Source of the DNA: Owenia fusiformis
Taxonomy: Eukaryota > Annelida > Polychaeta > Sabellida > Oweniidae
Direction: 5' to 3'
DNA length: 15,000 nucleotides
NCBI GenBank assembly: GCA_903813345.2
Contig: CAIIXF020000372.1
Span: 3,501-18,500 of the forward strand
Part shown: positions 1 to 8,981 of the stretch, piece by piece
Numbering within the stretch: position 1 is the first letter of the stretch
How the letters are laid out: the number at the start of each line of letters is the position of its first letter
Program-made: the position numbers and the translations under genes
Notes under the pieces: model-generated
Seen by the model: the letters and a program-made list of their open reading frames with translations, nothing else
What the model was told of the DNA's origin: nothing
The model's database searches: none

Positions 1-487
1 GTGCTAATAGTGTTAGCCTTTTGCCGTCAGAAAGTATTTTGACCCACTTTTAAGATATAGTGTCCGAAAAGTAGGTCAACATGAAAGTTTCTCCAAATTT
101 AACGTATGAGTTATGAATTAAGGGTAGAATTTTCTCAGGAATCTGAATCTGCAAATCAAATTTCAATCCGACACTCGGTTTGGAAGTAATGGCGTTTTGA
201 AAAATTAAAAAATTGGTATTTTGATATCCCATGTTATGTCAATTATCTTTGTCACTATTCACTATTAGTCTTTTTTGATTACTCTTACCGATTTTGAGGA
301 ATGGCGTCCGGAAAGTAGGTCAACACAAAAAGTTCTCAAAATTTAATGTATGAGTTATGACACAAACGTAGAATTTTCTCAGAAATTCGAATCTGCAAAC
401 CAAATTTCGACCCAAATTCTGGTTAGATAGTTATAGCAGTTTGAAGTCTCGAAAAGTCGATATTATGATATCCCCATGTTAAGCCAA
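1..487. repeat. Two-copy direct tandem repeat, 244-bp period
   Basis: Two diverged head-to-tail copies can be aligned at a constant offset of 244 bp. GTCCG followed by AAAGTAGGTCAAC lies at 62 and at 306, and the GATATCCC block at 223 and at 467 marks the other end. Shared words between them include TATGAGTTATGA, TAGAATTTTCTCAG and GAATCTGCAAA. Neither copy has a long open frame. The minus-strand frame over the first copy (232 down to 50) is broken in the second, so I read no gene here. The leading part (GCCTTTTGCCGTCAGAAAG at 16-34) returns in diverged form near 2418, which suggests that the unit belongs to a dispersed family. Identity is roughly 70% by eye. Confidence 0.8.
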
Positions 488-538
488 TGAAGACGAAGAT
501 AAGCTACTTAAGAGTTGTCTAAATGTCTGTATTCTAGA

Positions 539-590
539 TGACTCAGCTTATTCTGAATGGCTCAGCTTACAGTATTTTGGATGACTCAGC
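539..590 (+). repeat. Three spaced TGACTCAGC-type motifs
   Basis: TGACTCAGC occurs at 539-547 and 582-590, with TGGCTCAGC at 558-566. Each is followed by TT and spaced about 19-24 bp apart. TGACTCA is the classical AP-1 (TRE) core, and TGACTCAGC is a Maf/CNC-type extended half-site. That is knowledge of the motif only. With no promoter or gene nearby, this may simply be a short degenerate tandem repeat. Confidence 0.45.
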
Positions 591-616
591 TTTAAAAAGT
601 TTTAAATCTGGAGTCT

Positions 617-638
617 TAAATTGAACCTGTTCAATTTA
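617..638. repeat. Perfect 10-bp-arm palindrome
   Basis: TAAATTGAAC and GTTCAATTTA are perfect inverted arms separated by CT. The sequence AATCTGGAGTCTTAA just before it (604-618) recurs at 932-946, immediately before the foldback element at 948. The palindrome therefore lies at a duplicated flank rather than at an evident regulatory site. No function can be assigned. Confidence 0.6.
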
Positions 639-947
639 CATGTTTAGTTATTCTTCTTCTTCCTCCTTCCCATATTTCTCGCCAACTAGAAGAGCTTACT
701 TTAAGCTGCTTACATGACCAACTAGGGAATGTATCTGGGATGATGGGAAATTAGGTCAAATTTTTATCTAGGTCAAAGGTCAAGAACTAGGTCAAATCCA
801 GTACTTTGTCACTTTTTCCCATTATCTCGGTCGTCCTTCAATATTTTTGATCCTGGTTTTTTACTAAGGTACTAACTCAGCTATTTACTCAGTTACTTAC
901 TAGCTCTTTACTGATCTATCTAGGTCAAATCAATCTGGAGTCTTAAC
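639..947. other. Gene-free stretch with AGGTCA half-sites
   Basis: No coding frame is seen. The stretch holds a T/C-rich run (650-675) and several AGGTCA words, including a perfect direct repeat with one-base spacing (770-782, AGGTCA-A-AGGTCA) and single AGGTCA words at 752 and 921. The same words dominate the array at 9550-10522, so this may be a degenerate fragment of that family. Confidence 0.55.
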
Positions 948-1400
948 GAACCGTTTCGGTAACAAAATGTCGCAACCTCGAAGGTACGATTTTTCTTTTT
1001 TCCTTATTTCATGCGTTGTGGGCGGAATTCTCATGACATTTTTTATCACAAACATGTGTATCATTTATTTAAGAAAATGTACATGTTAGCGACCAAATAG
1101 TTCAGAAGACCACAGAATCGTTGATTTAATACCTCACATAAGTTACGTAAATGGAATGGGTTAGAAATACAGATCTTAACCGTTTTTCGGATTTCTGTTT
1201 ATGTAACTTAAGTGAGGTATTAAATCGACGATTCTGTGTCTTCTGAACTACTTGTTCACAAACATGTATATTTTCTTAGACATATGATACTGACACACGT
1301 TTGTTTCAAAAATGTAATGGGAATTTTTCCTACAACGCATGGAGTAAGGAAAAAAGAAAAATCGTACCTTCCCGGTTCCATTTTGTTACCGAAACAGTTC
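948..1400. mobile_element. Foldback (long inverted repeat) element, about 450 bp
   Basis: The left arm (948-1151) is the reverse complement of the right arm (1198-1400) with about 80% identity by eye, around a 46-bp centre. Matching landmarks are GTTTCGGTAACAAAATG at 953, GGTACGATTTTTCTTTTTTC at 981, GTTCAGAAGA near 1100 and TTTAATACCTCAC at 1125. The right end carries an extra palindrome (GTTACCGAAA at 1385, TTTCGGTAAC at 1402). There is no coding capacity; the two short plus-strand frames at 1236-1483 are chance readings of the right arm. Foldback MITE or palindromic duplication are both possible. No clear target-site duplication is visible. Confidence 0.82.
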
Positions 1401-1854
1401 ATTTCGGTAACCAGCCTAATCGACAGATCGAGCGGATCACTGGTGTAAGAGTTCTAAAAAGGAGTTTGTTGTCCGAGTGTTAGCCACAAAAACCAACTAT
1501 TGCATAATTAATATTCCTCCATATATGCTCTACATTGGGTTATGTTACATTTTTCCGGTAACAGGGGCTTCCACTTAGAAAAAATGAGGATTGATGAAGT
1601 AATGGTGTATTGACTTAACATATGACTATGCACTATTGACTTTATATGGAGGTATCATCATATTCCTAACCCATCATAAATATTTATTTGGCTAACATTT
1701 TTGTCAACCTATAGCTATTATACGTGTCACATTATCCATTTTCAAGCATTATACAGTGTTTTTTATTACTTAAAATGTATTTCATGTGTTTTCAAATATT
1801 GCCCCGTGTGGTTCATCACTGTGTAAAATAATAAGGATCGGTATTTGACTTACG
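1401..1854. other. Gene-free AT-rich stretch
   Basis: No exon or element is supported. A 10-bp inverted pair, CCTCCATATA (1515) and TATATGGAGG (about 1644), is the only structure noted, and it is too short to call an element. Confidence 0.5.
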
Positions 1855-1906
1855 GACAACTCATCCCCTAGAAACTCATCCTGGACAACTCATCCCCTGG
1901 ACAACC
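1855..1906 (+). repeat. Short GGACAACTCATCCCC minisatellite
   Basis: About four degenerate copies of a 14-17 bp unit (GGACAACTCATCCCCT and variants) lie head to tail. The same unit builds both ends of the element at 13042-13780, in inverted orientation at its right end. Here it appears without an inverted partner, so it is probably a solo remnant of that family. It directly abuts the 170-bp dimer that starts at 1909. Confidence 0.75.
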
Positions 1907-1908
1907 AT

Positions 1909-2210
1909 GCAAACTGGACATGAGCAATTGATCTCAATAAAGCAGATCAATATACATTTTGTAATTGATTGATATGCATTTTTGACTTATTATTTACTTT
2001 GTGTTTTTCAATGTTGCAGTTGGTCTTTATCACTGTACGTGTTGTAACTTAATAAACTCAATATTCTTTTCAGACACGTTTGCAAACTGTTTGTGAATAA
2101 TTGATCTCAATGAACACAAAAATCAATATTCAATAGTTTGATATGCATTTTTGACTTGTTACTGAGAATATATTTGTTGTGTTTTTATGTAGATTGGCAA
2201 TAATAATGTG
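1909..2210 (+). repeat. Two-copy direct repeat, about 170-bp period
   Basis: TGCAAACTG at 1909 and 2081, AATTGATCTCAAT in both copies, and GATATGCATTTTTGACTT at 1971 and 2140 align at an offset of 169-172 bp. The T-rich stretch with TTGTGTTTTT that follows is also shared. Identity is roughly 70% by eye. The copies are non-coding. The repeat begins exactly where the GGACAACTCATCCCC minisatellite stops, so the two may be parts of one element. Confidence 0.7.
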
Positions 2211-2330
2211 AAAAGTGAATTTTCCTTCAAAAGGTCATTTTATACATGTTAATAGAATGACCTATATTTTGAAATATAAAGGTTAGATTAACCCAATTTT
2301 TGGATTTGGTTATCAAACAAAGTCCTTTCT

Positions 2331-2500
2331 TTGATATCCCATACAATTTATTCTAAATATCTCGGGGGCTTATATAGGGCCTAAAAGATTCTTGCCCTTT
2401 AGCTTAGAGATAGCCAGCCTTTTGCCATCAGAAGGTTTTGAGTATCCGTGTCAACAAAAGTGATCAACAAAAATGTACTTCAAATTTAACATTTCGAGAT
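2331..2500 (+). repeat. Diverged dispersed copy of the 244-bp repeat
   Basis: TTTGATATCCCAT at 2331 and AGCCTTTTGCCATCAGAAGG near 2416 match the tail and head blocks of the repeat at 1-487, in the same order and orientation. The following CAAATTTAAC also matches. Similarity fades after about 2500. It is non-coding and shows that the 244-bp unit is dispersed rather than purely local. Confidence 0.6.
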
Positions 2501-2555
2501 TAAAGATTCCGAATCTTCAATCTGGAATGATATCCGATTTACAGTTCAGATTGTT

Positions 2556-2646
2556 TAGTCTTGCTATAAGACCGTGGACCCCCCATCTACTTCTCCAATT
2601 CAAAAAGTGTAGATTAGGGGAACCCAGGGTCTTGAAGTAAGACTAC
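2556..2646. repeat. Imperfect hairpin, about 90 bp
   Basis: TAGTCTTGCTATAAGACC, ending in a C run and ATCTAC (left), pairs with GTAGATTAGGGG followed by GGGTCTTGAAGTAAGACTA (right) around a loop of about 20 bp. Stem identity is about 80% by eye. Size and shape fit a small hairpin MITE or a processed repeat end. No target-site duplication was identified. Confidence 0.65.
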
Positions 2647-3384
2647 AGTGGTATGACATTTTAGAGTTTGGGAATTTCACCTGCACGTAAGGTATATCGA
2701 AGTAACCGATTGGAATGGTAAATCGAACAGAGTTTAATTGAAACTCCCATTGTAGTCACGAATTGACCTATTTTTTAAGCTTGACCTTAGATATTCAAAC
2801 TTTTGCCGCTTGCTTGTTTGATTTGTTTTTTGCTTTTGTTGATTGTTTGGTTTGGCTAGTTGGTTGTTTCAGCAAATTTCAAATTCCAAAAACTATAAAT
2901 TGTCCAGTTTGATCCTTAAAAGATGAAATTAAGTCATCTGGAAATTTCATTTCATTTTGGTTTCAGATTTTGAATCCTGGGAATTTTTTAATGAGGGGGA
3001 ATAAAAGCTAGTGCTCATATGGTGTTATTTAGAATGGTTGTCTTTTAAACAAGACAAACTCATACATTAAAGTTATCTTGCTGCAGTGTAACCACTCCTT
3101 GGTTGCACAAAAATCTTTTTTTGCATAAATCGTCTGCCCCCCCCCCTCCGTTCATTTTGTAGGATCACCGGGTGTGACTGAGAATATCAAATGTCACCAG
3201 AAAGAACAGAACAAATATTTAACACATAAAAACTGTATTGAGGTATCACAATCGGTACTTATCGCTACAACCATTATTCCTTACAGCAATAGCAGCTTTA
3301 CATTACAGTCCTGCTTAAGAACTAAAGGAAAGGGGTAAACTTCCATCAAAGCGTACCCATGTCTGTCAAGTAAAAATAAAATAA
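2647..3384. other. Gene-free stretch with low-complexity tracts
   Basis: A T/G-rich low-complexity run (about 2805-2870, built of TTTG/TTGT words) and a poly-C tract (3139-3149) are present. No exon, RNA gene or inverted repeat could be supported. Confidence 0.5.
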
Positions 3385-4345
3385 AATTGGGGTATTTTTT
3401 TAAAAATTGGGAGAATTTTAGATTTATTAAAGAAACATCGGGGTGAAAAGAGAGATATAGTTTGAAAATCGGGGATTTTTAAGAAAAATTGGTCGAATCG
3501 GGATTTCAAAAAGATATTGGGAGAAAAATCGGGGTAACACAAATTATATCAACAATTCCAAAAAATCGGGAAAAAATCGGGATTACTAATATATAAATTG
3601 GGAGAAAATTGAGAGTTCTTAAAAATTAGGAAAAATCGTGTCTACAAATTCAAAATAATCGGGGGGAAATCAGGATTGATAACACAATCAGGAGAAAATT
3701 GGAATTGCTAAGACTTAACGGGAGAAAATCAGGGTGCAAAAAAATTAATTGGGAGAAAAATCAGGGTTTACAAAAAAATAATTTGGAGAAAATTAGAATG
3801 GCAAGAATTAATTGGGAGAAAAATCAGGGTTTACAAAAAATAATTTGATAAATCCACTTTTGAAATGCGTTTGGCCTATTACAAATCATTATTGCAAAAT
3901 GATCTATTTGCAGCTTCTTTTCTTACCTAGAAATAACTTCAATTTAATAGACCTATCATTTTGAGAAATGTAATATTTCATGATCATTTCCTGTTCTGTA
4001 TATACATCTAGTCATGTAACTTTTAAAATCTAAAATAATTTATGTACTGATCTTAAAAGTGAAAATAAAGAAACATAAACCTCACAACAAACGAGTATAA
4101 ATAGAAATATCAGGAGTTTCCAAGAAAAGTCAGAGTGTCTCATAAACAAAGTGGGAGTTTTGAACGAAAAATTGGAGTTTAAAGAAAAATCAGAATTTTT
4201 ATCTTAAAATCCATCGTCGCTTTTCACTTGGTCTAAAGACAACAATTGAAATTTTGTGAATGAAGATGCTTAAAATACTGGTTTTGAGAAAATAAAATTC
4301 GGGACGAGCACTCGAAAATCGGAATTTCTCCCAATTTAAATGGGG
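3385..4345 (+). repeat. Degenerate GGGAGAAAATCGGGG-type short-unit array
   Basis: Words of the form ATTGGGAGAAAATCGGGGT recur irregularly every 25-40 bp from about 3385 to 3845. They reappear in weaker form from 4110 to 4200 and at 4310-4345, the last including the opposite orientation (TTTCTCCCAATTT). The clearest internal duplication is a pair of near-identical segments around 3746 and 3808, both GGGAGAAAAATCAGGG followed by TTTACAAAAAA. The intervening 3850-4100 is AT-rich unique-looking DNA. There is no coding potential. The G-run spacing is notable, but the runs are short. Confidence 0.7.
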
Positions 4346-4586
4346 ATTTAACAGGTAATGTACCTAGGCTTATTGGAGTATGAAACATATTTTTTAGAAT
4401 TCTGGTTAAAACATCAGAACTTAGTCATATAAAGTTTTCATACATTTTTGCAGCACATATACCACATAATATGGATAAATACAAAACAGTTGAGGCTAAA
4501 ATGTTCTTATGTACCCCCTTCTTTTGATTAAAAACAGCTACATTCAGACATTTCAATCAACGCATTGGAAGAGAAGCAATAGTAAT
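4346..4586. other. Short gene-free AT-rich spacer
   Basis: No repeat family or exon is recognised. It separates the GGGAGAAAATC array from the 15-bp-TIR MITE. Confidence 0.4.
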
Positions 4587-5047
4587 GGAGTTTCTCGCGA
4601 AAAGACCTAGAGTTTTTAATAAACTCTCATGGGCCTTTATTAAGAGGAAAAAACATTTTTCCAAGGAGGGTGGGCGTTTATTTAGAGGGAAAATAGCTTT
4701 CCCAAGCTAATGGGCGTTTATTTCGAGGGATATTATCAATTGTAAAGTTGACACATGGCCTTCATACTCACGCACTAGTATCATGAACGCAGGCAAGAAC
4801 GTTGACCAATATGTGACCTCTAGTCATATTTTTTATTAATCATTTGTACTTGAACGACAGTTATCACTTATTACCTTACATATTTATTGTTTGCAATTTC
4901 ATTCCTTTTCTCGAATGTTTCGCCCACTGGGCGTTTATTTGAAAGATTTTTTAATAAACGCCCATGGGCCTTTATAAAGAAGGAAAACATATTTTCATAC
5001 ACCCCTCTTTCAAATAAACGCACATGGGCCTATTCGCGAGAAACTCC
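4587..5047. mobile_element. MITE with 15-bp perfect TIRs and TGGGCGTTTATT subterminal repeats
   Basis: GGAGTTTCTCGCGAA at 4587-4601 has its exact reverse complement at 5033-5047. Inside both ends are repeated copies, in both orientations, of a motif close to ATGGGCGTTTATTT (near 4670, 4711 and 4929), and its palindromic form with CATGGGCC in the middle (near 4618, 4953 and 5012). The core (about 4740-4920) is AT-rich and has no open frame. Multiple subterminal repeats in both orientations plus perfect TIRs are typical of non-autonomous DNA transposons. AGCAAT flanks both sides (4575-4580 and 5055-5060) but is not immediately adjacent, so a target-site duplication is uncertain. The superfamily cannot be assigned. 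Confidence 0.85.
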
Positions 5048-5404
5048 GGTACACAGCAATTGATTATGCGTGACACATCTTTGATTATGATTTGATTTTG
5101 TTCCGTGATATTGTTTTTGCTGTGTGTTTTTCTATGTTCCCTTACACAAATAAAATATTAATGTTAATGATAACATAAGCACTTCAACACTGTCATTAGA
5201 TTAGTAAATAACACTTTTGATTTAAGATAGGTACGTATGATGATACTACTTTACTAATACAATAATAATAATATAATAATATCCATGATTATAATTATAG
5301 ATGATTGATAAAATGTATAATACTTTCACATTATTTTTTATGCATTTTTGCATATTATAGTAGAATACATAGACAAATATGAAAATACACGAACATCCAT
5401 TGAG
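5048..5404. other. Gene-free stretch with an AAT microsatellite
   Basis: An ATA/AAT-rich simple repeat lies at about 5258-5284. Nothing else is recognised between the two MITEs. Confidence 0.5.
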
Positions 5405-5583
5405 TACAAGGGTAGATCAAAAAATTCCTTACCGTTGGCTCTAGATGTTTTAATAAGAGGAGTTGGATGCTAAAACTTTAACACTAACTAGCTACCCCAT
5501 CTCTGGTTAAAGTTTGATCATCCAACTCATGTTATTATAAAATCTAGAGCCAATGGTAAGAAACTTTTTGACCGACTCTTGTA
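5405..5583. mobile_element. Hairpin MITE, 179 bp, mariner-like ends
   Basis: The element is an almost continuous inverted repeat. TACAAGGGT...GATCAAAAAATT at the left pairs with the right end read in reverse (TACAAGAGT...GGTCAAAAAGTT). It is followed by matching blocks TCTTACC/TCCTTACC, TTGGCTCTAGAT and GAGTTGGATG. Arms are about 80 bp with about 82% identity by eye, around a 20-bp centre. Both ends are TA, as expected for the TA target duplication of Tc1/mariner-type elements, and the ACA-GGGT...CAAAAA terminus resembles the mariner end at 7560-7585. It has no coding capacity. Assignment to the mariner group is inference. Confidence 0.8.
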
Positions 5584-6973
5584 TCAGCAATTATTACTCA
5601 TGAAAATTAGTAAAAGAAAATCCGGACATGTTGATCAACCTTGATATTATTGATTAAGAATCGATTAGACTATGATATATTTACAGAAATTCCGAACACA
5701 CATCTTGAAAGTCCCAATTATACATACTATAAATAGAGGACGCATTTTAGTTAAAATGAGCTGTTTGCCAAAAACCATACACAAATATATTGATGGACAC
5801 AATTTCACAAATGTAGAAAAATACCAACAACAGTGTAGAAAATCTACAGTTGCTTCAAGGTCATTGTACATCATACAACCTATAATCTACAGCCCTTACA
5901 GTAACAATAGAAACTATATGGTCACCTCGAGGAATACAGTCATGACAGATATATCTCTCTGTAAGTAAAGAAATGCCAATTTAGAAAATCTAATGTCACC
6001 TGAAGACTGCTGTATGACATACAGTCACCTTTACAATGACAAAAGAAATTCTAGAATCTAGTCGCTAATAGAGTCCTCTCCTCAATCTCTATCAGTGTGA
6101 AGTTACAGTGTGTAAATTTACAAGGTAGCTTCTATGAAAACCATAGCACATCTACCGTTGACGCAGAGTCTAAGGCAAATCTATGGCGGACACAGTTTCC
6201 CAAAATAAAGAAATACAAACTACCGTGAAAATCTACGGTCTTCTCGAGGTCACTGTACAGCCTCAATGGTAATCATATAATTTATATGGTCACAACAAGG
6301 AATATGACAAGTCTATTACAACATAGTTCTCTGTAGGAGAAATTTGCCAATAACTACCATAGAAATCCAAAGTTGCCATACAACATATCCCAATTGAGAA
6401 ATACCTATGCTTTGACAAATATAGAAAATCTAAAGTCACCTCAAGGCTGGTGAATGACACACAGTCACCTTTACAATAACAATAGAAATTCTAAATTCAC
6501 CACAGGATCTAGTCTCTAATTGAGTCCTCTCCTCAATCTCTATCAGTGTAAAGTTAGTGTATAAATTTACAAGGTAGCCTCTATGGAAACCATAGCATAT
6601 CTACAGTCGCAACAGAGTTTATGGCGGACAGTTTCCCAAAAATAGAGAAATACTGACAACCATAGAAAATTTACAGTCTTCTCATGGTCACTGTACAACA
6701 TACAGCCCAGAAACATTATATGGTCACCTCAAGAATAAAGAAATTCTAAAGATGACGTAGTTCCCTGGAGTAGAGAAATAGCAACAATAACCAGTCTTTA
6801 AGGTTGTTGTACAATGTATCCCAATTGAGAAATATCTATGTTACGACAAATGTAGAAAACCTACAACCTCAAGGTTGCTGTATGACATCCAGTCATCTCT
6901 ACAATTGCAATACACCCTATACAGACTGTGCTATACTAAATAAAACAAACAGTGTGGATATCTTGTGTGCAAG

Positions 6974-7583
6974 CCAAAAAACGCCACTTTCTTTTGAAGA
7001 CACTACAACTTTTTTATTTTCCAACCTACATACACCAAATTTTGCAGTTATATAGTGCCAAGGGTTCTTAGTAATAATATAATGTAACAAGTGCTCCAAC
7101 TTGGATTATATTTGATCTAAAGGGGAGTTCAAATGGTCCGCCACCCTAATTGTAATATATTTTAGTTTTATTCGCTTTGCTGATATAGCAGTATCAATGA
7201 AATGTTAGCTAAGTTTTTCTCAACCTGTCTTAATTGCCAGCTTTAGTTGAGCAATTTTCTAGATTGGGTGCCTTCATACAATATTCTTGAGACCTTCCCA
7301 AACCCTATACTCACTGGGGTTTGCATCAGGGCTATTAGTTTGGCGATCATCAGGCCATATTAGTTCAGGAACATTTTGCAAATTATGCTTATTTCTCATG
7401 GCACACCACATGTTTAAGTGAGACGCTGGTGACATATTTTATTCAAGTAAAAGTGTATAATTCATGATCCATGGCTAGATAACAACCTCAAGTTTCATTT
7501 GGTACACAAATTATGATTTTATATCAAAAATTAAAAAAGTTATAGCATTTTGAAAAAAAAGTGGCTTTTTTTGGCCTACCCTG
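6974..7583 (-). mobile_element. Internally deleted mariner-like element nested in another element
   Basis: Read on the minus strand, the start (7583 downward) is CAGGGTAGGCCAAAAAAAG beside a TA. This is followed by an AT-rich leader with GCTATAACTTTTTTA and CAAATGAAACTTGAGG, and then the C-terminal transposase remnant. The other end (6974 upward) is a degenerate inverted copy: CCAAAAAACGCCACTTTCTT followed by ACAACTTTTTTA. The first ten or so bases of that end are missing or replaced. The leader runs directly into the C-terminal part of the transposase, so the N-terminal DNA-binding part and the first catalytic region have been lost by internal deletion. It can no longer move itself. Confidence 0.82.
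7125..7435 (-). pseudogene. Mariner transposase C-terminal pseudogene
   Basis: This is a remnant of a Tc1/mariner DD(E/D) transposase, a DNA cut-and-paste enzyme acting at TA sites. On the minus strand one frame runs for about 104 codons. It shows a region like the conserved SAPAH segment (read as SPASHL), then NVPELIWP, then NSPDANPSEYRVW, which corresponds to the family signature NSPDLNP-x-DY-x-VW with the third catalytic aspartate preserved. After that come LKNIV, IAQLKLAIK and a C-terminal ADHLN in place of the usual GGHFE. Four in-frame stop codons follow the signature, and everything upstream of the SAPAH-like region is absent, so it is dead. Families such as DD34D or DD37D cannot be told apart because the spacing between the second and third acidic residues is not intact. 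Confidence 0.85.
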
Positions 7584-8268
7584 TATAATTGAGTACCCAA
7601 CATGCCTTAGTTTGTGAAATATCACGAATTCAAATTCAAAAATGACCCTTAATATCCGCACCTTGCAAACTTGATATACACACTGTTTGCTTTCATATAG
7701 CACAGTCTGTGTAGAGTGCAATACTAATTTTACTTTCAACTCAAGAATCAAACTCTAATTGAGTCCTTCTCCCCACCTCTATCGGTGAAAGTTTACACAT
7801 TGTAGCTTCTACAAGGTAGCCTGTACAGCAACCAAAGAAAACCTACAGTCGCCACAGAGTTGGGAATTCTATGGCGGACACACTTTCCCAAAATAGAGAA
7901 ATACTAATGACCCTATTTATTATTGTCTCAGGGTCACTATACAGCATACTGTATAGCCATTAGGGTAACCATAAAAATTATAAAGTCACTACAAGGAATA
8001 CAGCAAATCAATGGTAGATATAGTTTTCTGAAGAAGGAAAATGCCAACCATCATAAATATGTAGCTGTATAACATATCCTTATTGAGAAATACCTATGCT
8101 ATGACGTATATAGAAAATTTACAATCACCTCCAATTTGCTGTATGCCCTATGGTCAACTCTACAATGACACTAAAATACTACAATAACTTTAAGATCTAG
8201 TCTCGAAGTGAGTTCTCACCTCAATCATTATCAGTGTAAATTTACAATATGTAAATGTACAATAGGTT

Positions 8269-8981
8269 AAAAAATGACGGAAGGTATCGCAAAAGATTTC
8301 AGACAGTCACATGTTGGATTGTGGTAATTTTCTGAAAATTTAAAAAAGGGTGCATATGTTAGGTCAATGCATTATCTAAAGGAAAAGTACTCATAGACAT
8401 GATAAAATAATTTGGACTTCAAGACAGGGAAGGTGCAAACACCCCAACAACATTTCTTTTCAAAAATGTTTTCCTGATTTTCAGCCCCTTCCACTCTTTT
8501 TTATAATGTTTATGCATTAATATGTTGCATTTCTAGACACAGTTAATATCCTAAAAAGAAAATAGGATTCAACTGGGATAAAGTGGAAAACAGTTTCTAC
8601 CATGTTATTTTCCCATAGGGAAAACACATGCGATCCATTGTTTTCAGCCTAGTTTTGGTCACCGAAAAGTGATATCCCTGCTTGAATCCTATTTTTCTTT
8701 TAAGAGTTTATTTGTGTCTCCAAATACAACATATTGATGCATAAAACATTTAGAAAACGTTAGTGGAAGGTTTGAAAATCAGGACATGTCAGAAAAAAAT
8801 GTTGGTCGGGTGTTTGCACCTCCCCTGTCTCAAAGTCCAAATTATTTTATCATCTCAATAAGTGCTTGTCCTGGAGTTAATGGATTGGCCTAACATATGC
8901 ACTTGATCAAATCCTTAGAAAATACCTAAAATCCAACATGTGATTGTCTGAAATCTGTTGCAATACCTTCAGTCATTCTTT
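8269..8981. mobile_element. Foldback MITE, about 713 bp, inserted at a TA
   Basis: The left arm (8269-8581) pairs with the right arm (8670-8981) along about 312 bp at roughly 80% identity by eye, around an 88-bp centre. Paired landmarks include AGATTTCAGACA, CACATGTTGGAT, GCATATGTTAGG, AAATAATTTGGACTT, AGGTGCAAACACCC and AATAGGATTCAA. It sits inside the last 450-bp satellite unit. Left flank (ACAATAGGT) and right flank (CTACGGCAACCATA) join to give the expected unit order (ACAAGGTAGC then CTATGGAAACCATA), with TA on both sides, which fits a TA duplication. No transposase frame exists. It may be Tc1/mariner-mobilised (inference), and its arms are unusually long for that. Confidence 0.85.

Larger units (their letters stand above)
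6914..7716. mobile_element. TIR element with 8-bp target duplication, interrupted by a mariner
   Basis: Inverted ends share ACAGACTGTGCTATA (left near 6921, right complement near 7709), followed by matching AACAGTGTG and ATATC blocks and TGCAAG, about 60 bp per arm. The element is bordered by TGCAATAC at 6906-6913 and again at 7717-7724. An 8-bp duplication is characteristic of hAT-like elements. Flanking DNA on both sides is the 450-bp satellite, and joining the flanks at the duplication restores the expected unit order (CAATA followed by an AATT-rich segment and GAGTCC). The interior is mostly the mariner remnant at 6974-7583, so the original element was probably a MITE of only about 200 bp. 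hAT assignment is inference from the duplication length. Confidence 0.75.

Noticed and set aside
1507-1655. CCTCCATATA inverted pair as a possible MITE
   Set aside because: Only about 10 bp match and the sequence between and beyond does not pair.
3139-3149. Poly-C tract as a possible element end or G-quadruplex
   Set aside because: It is a single homopolymer run without the four-run pattern or flanking element structure.
5672-5968. 98-codon plus-strand open frame
   Set aside because: It is inside the first 450-bp satellite unit and is not preserved in the other units. No domain or splice context.
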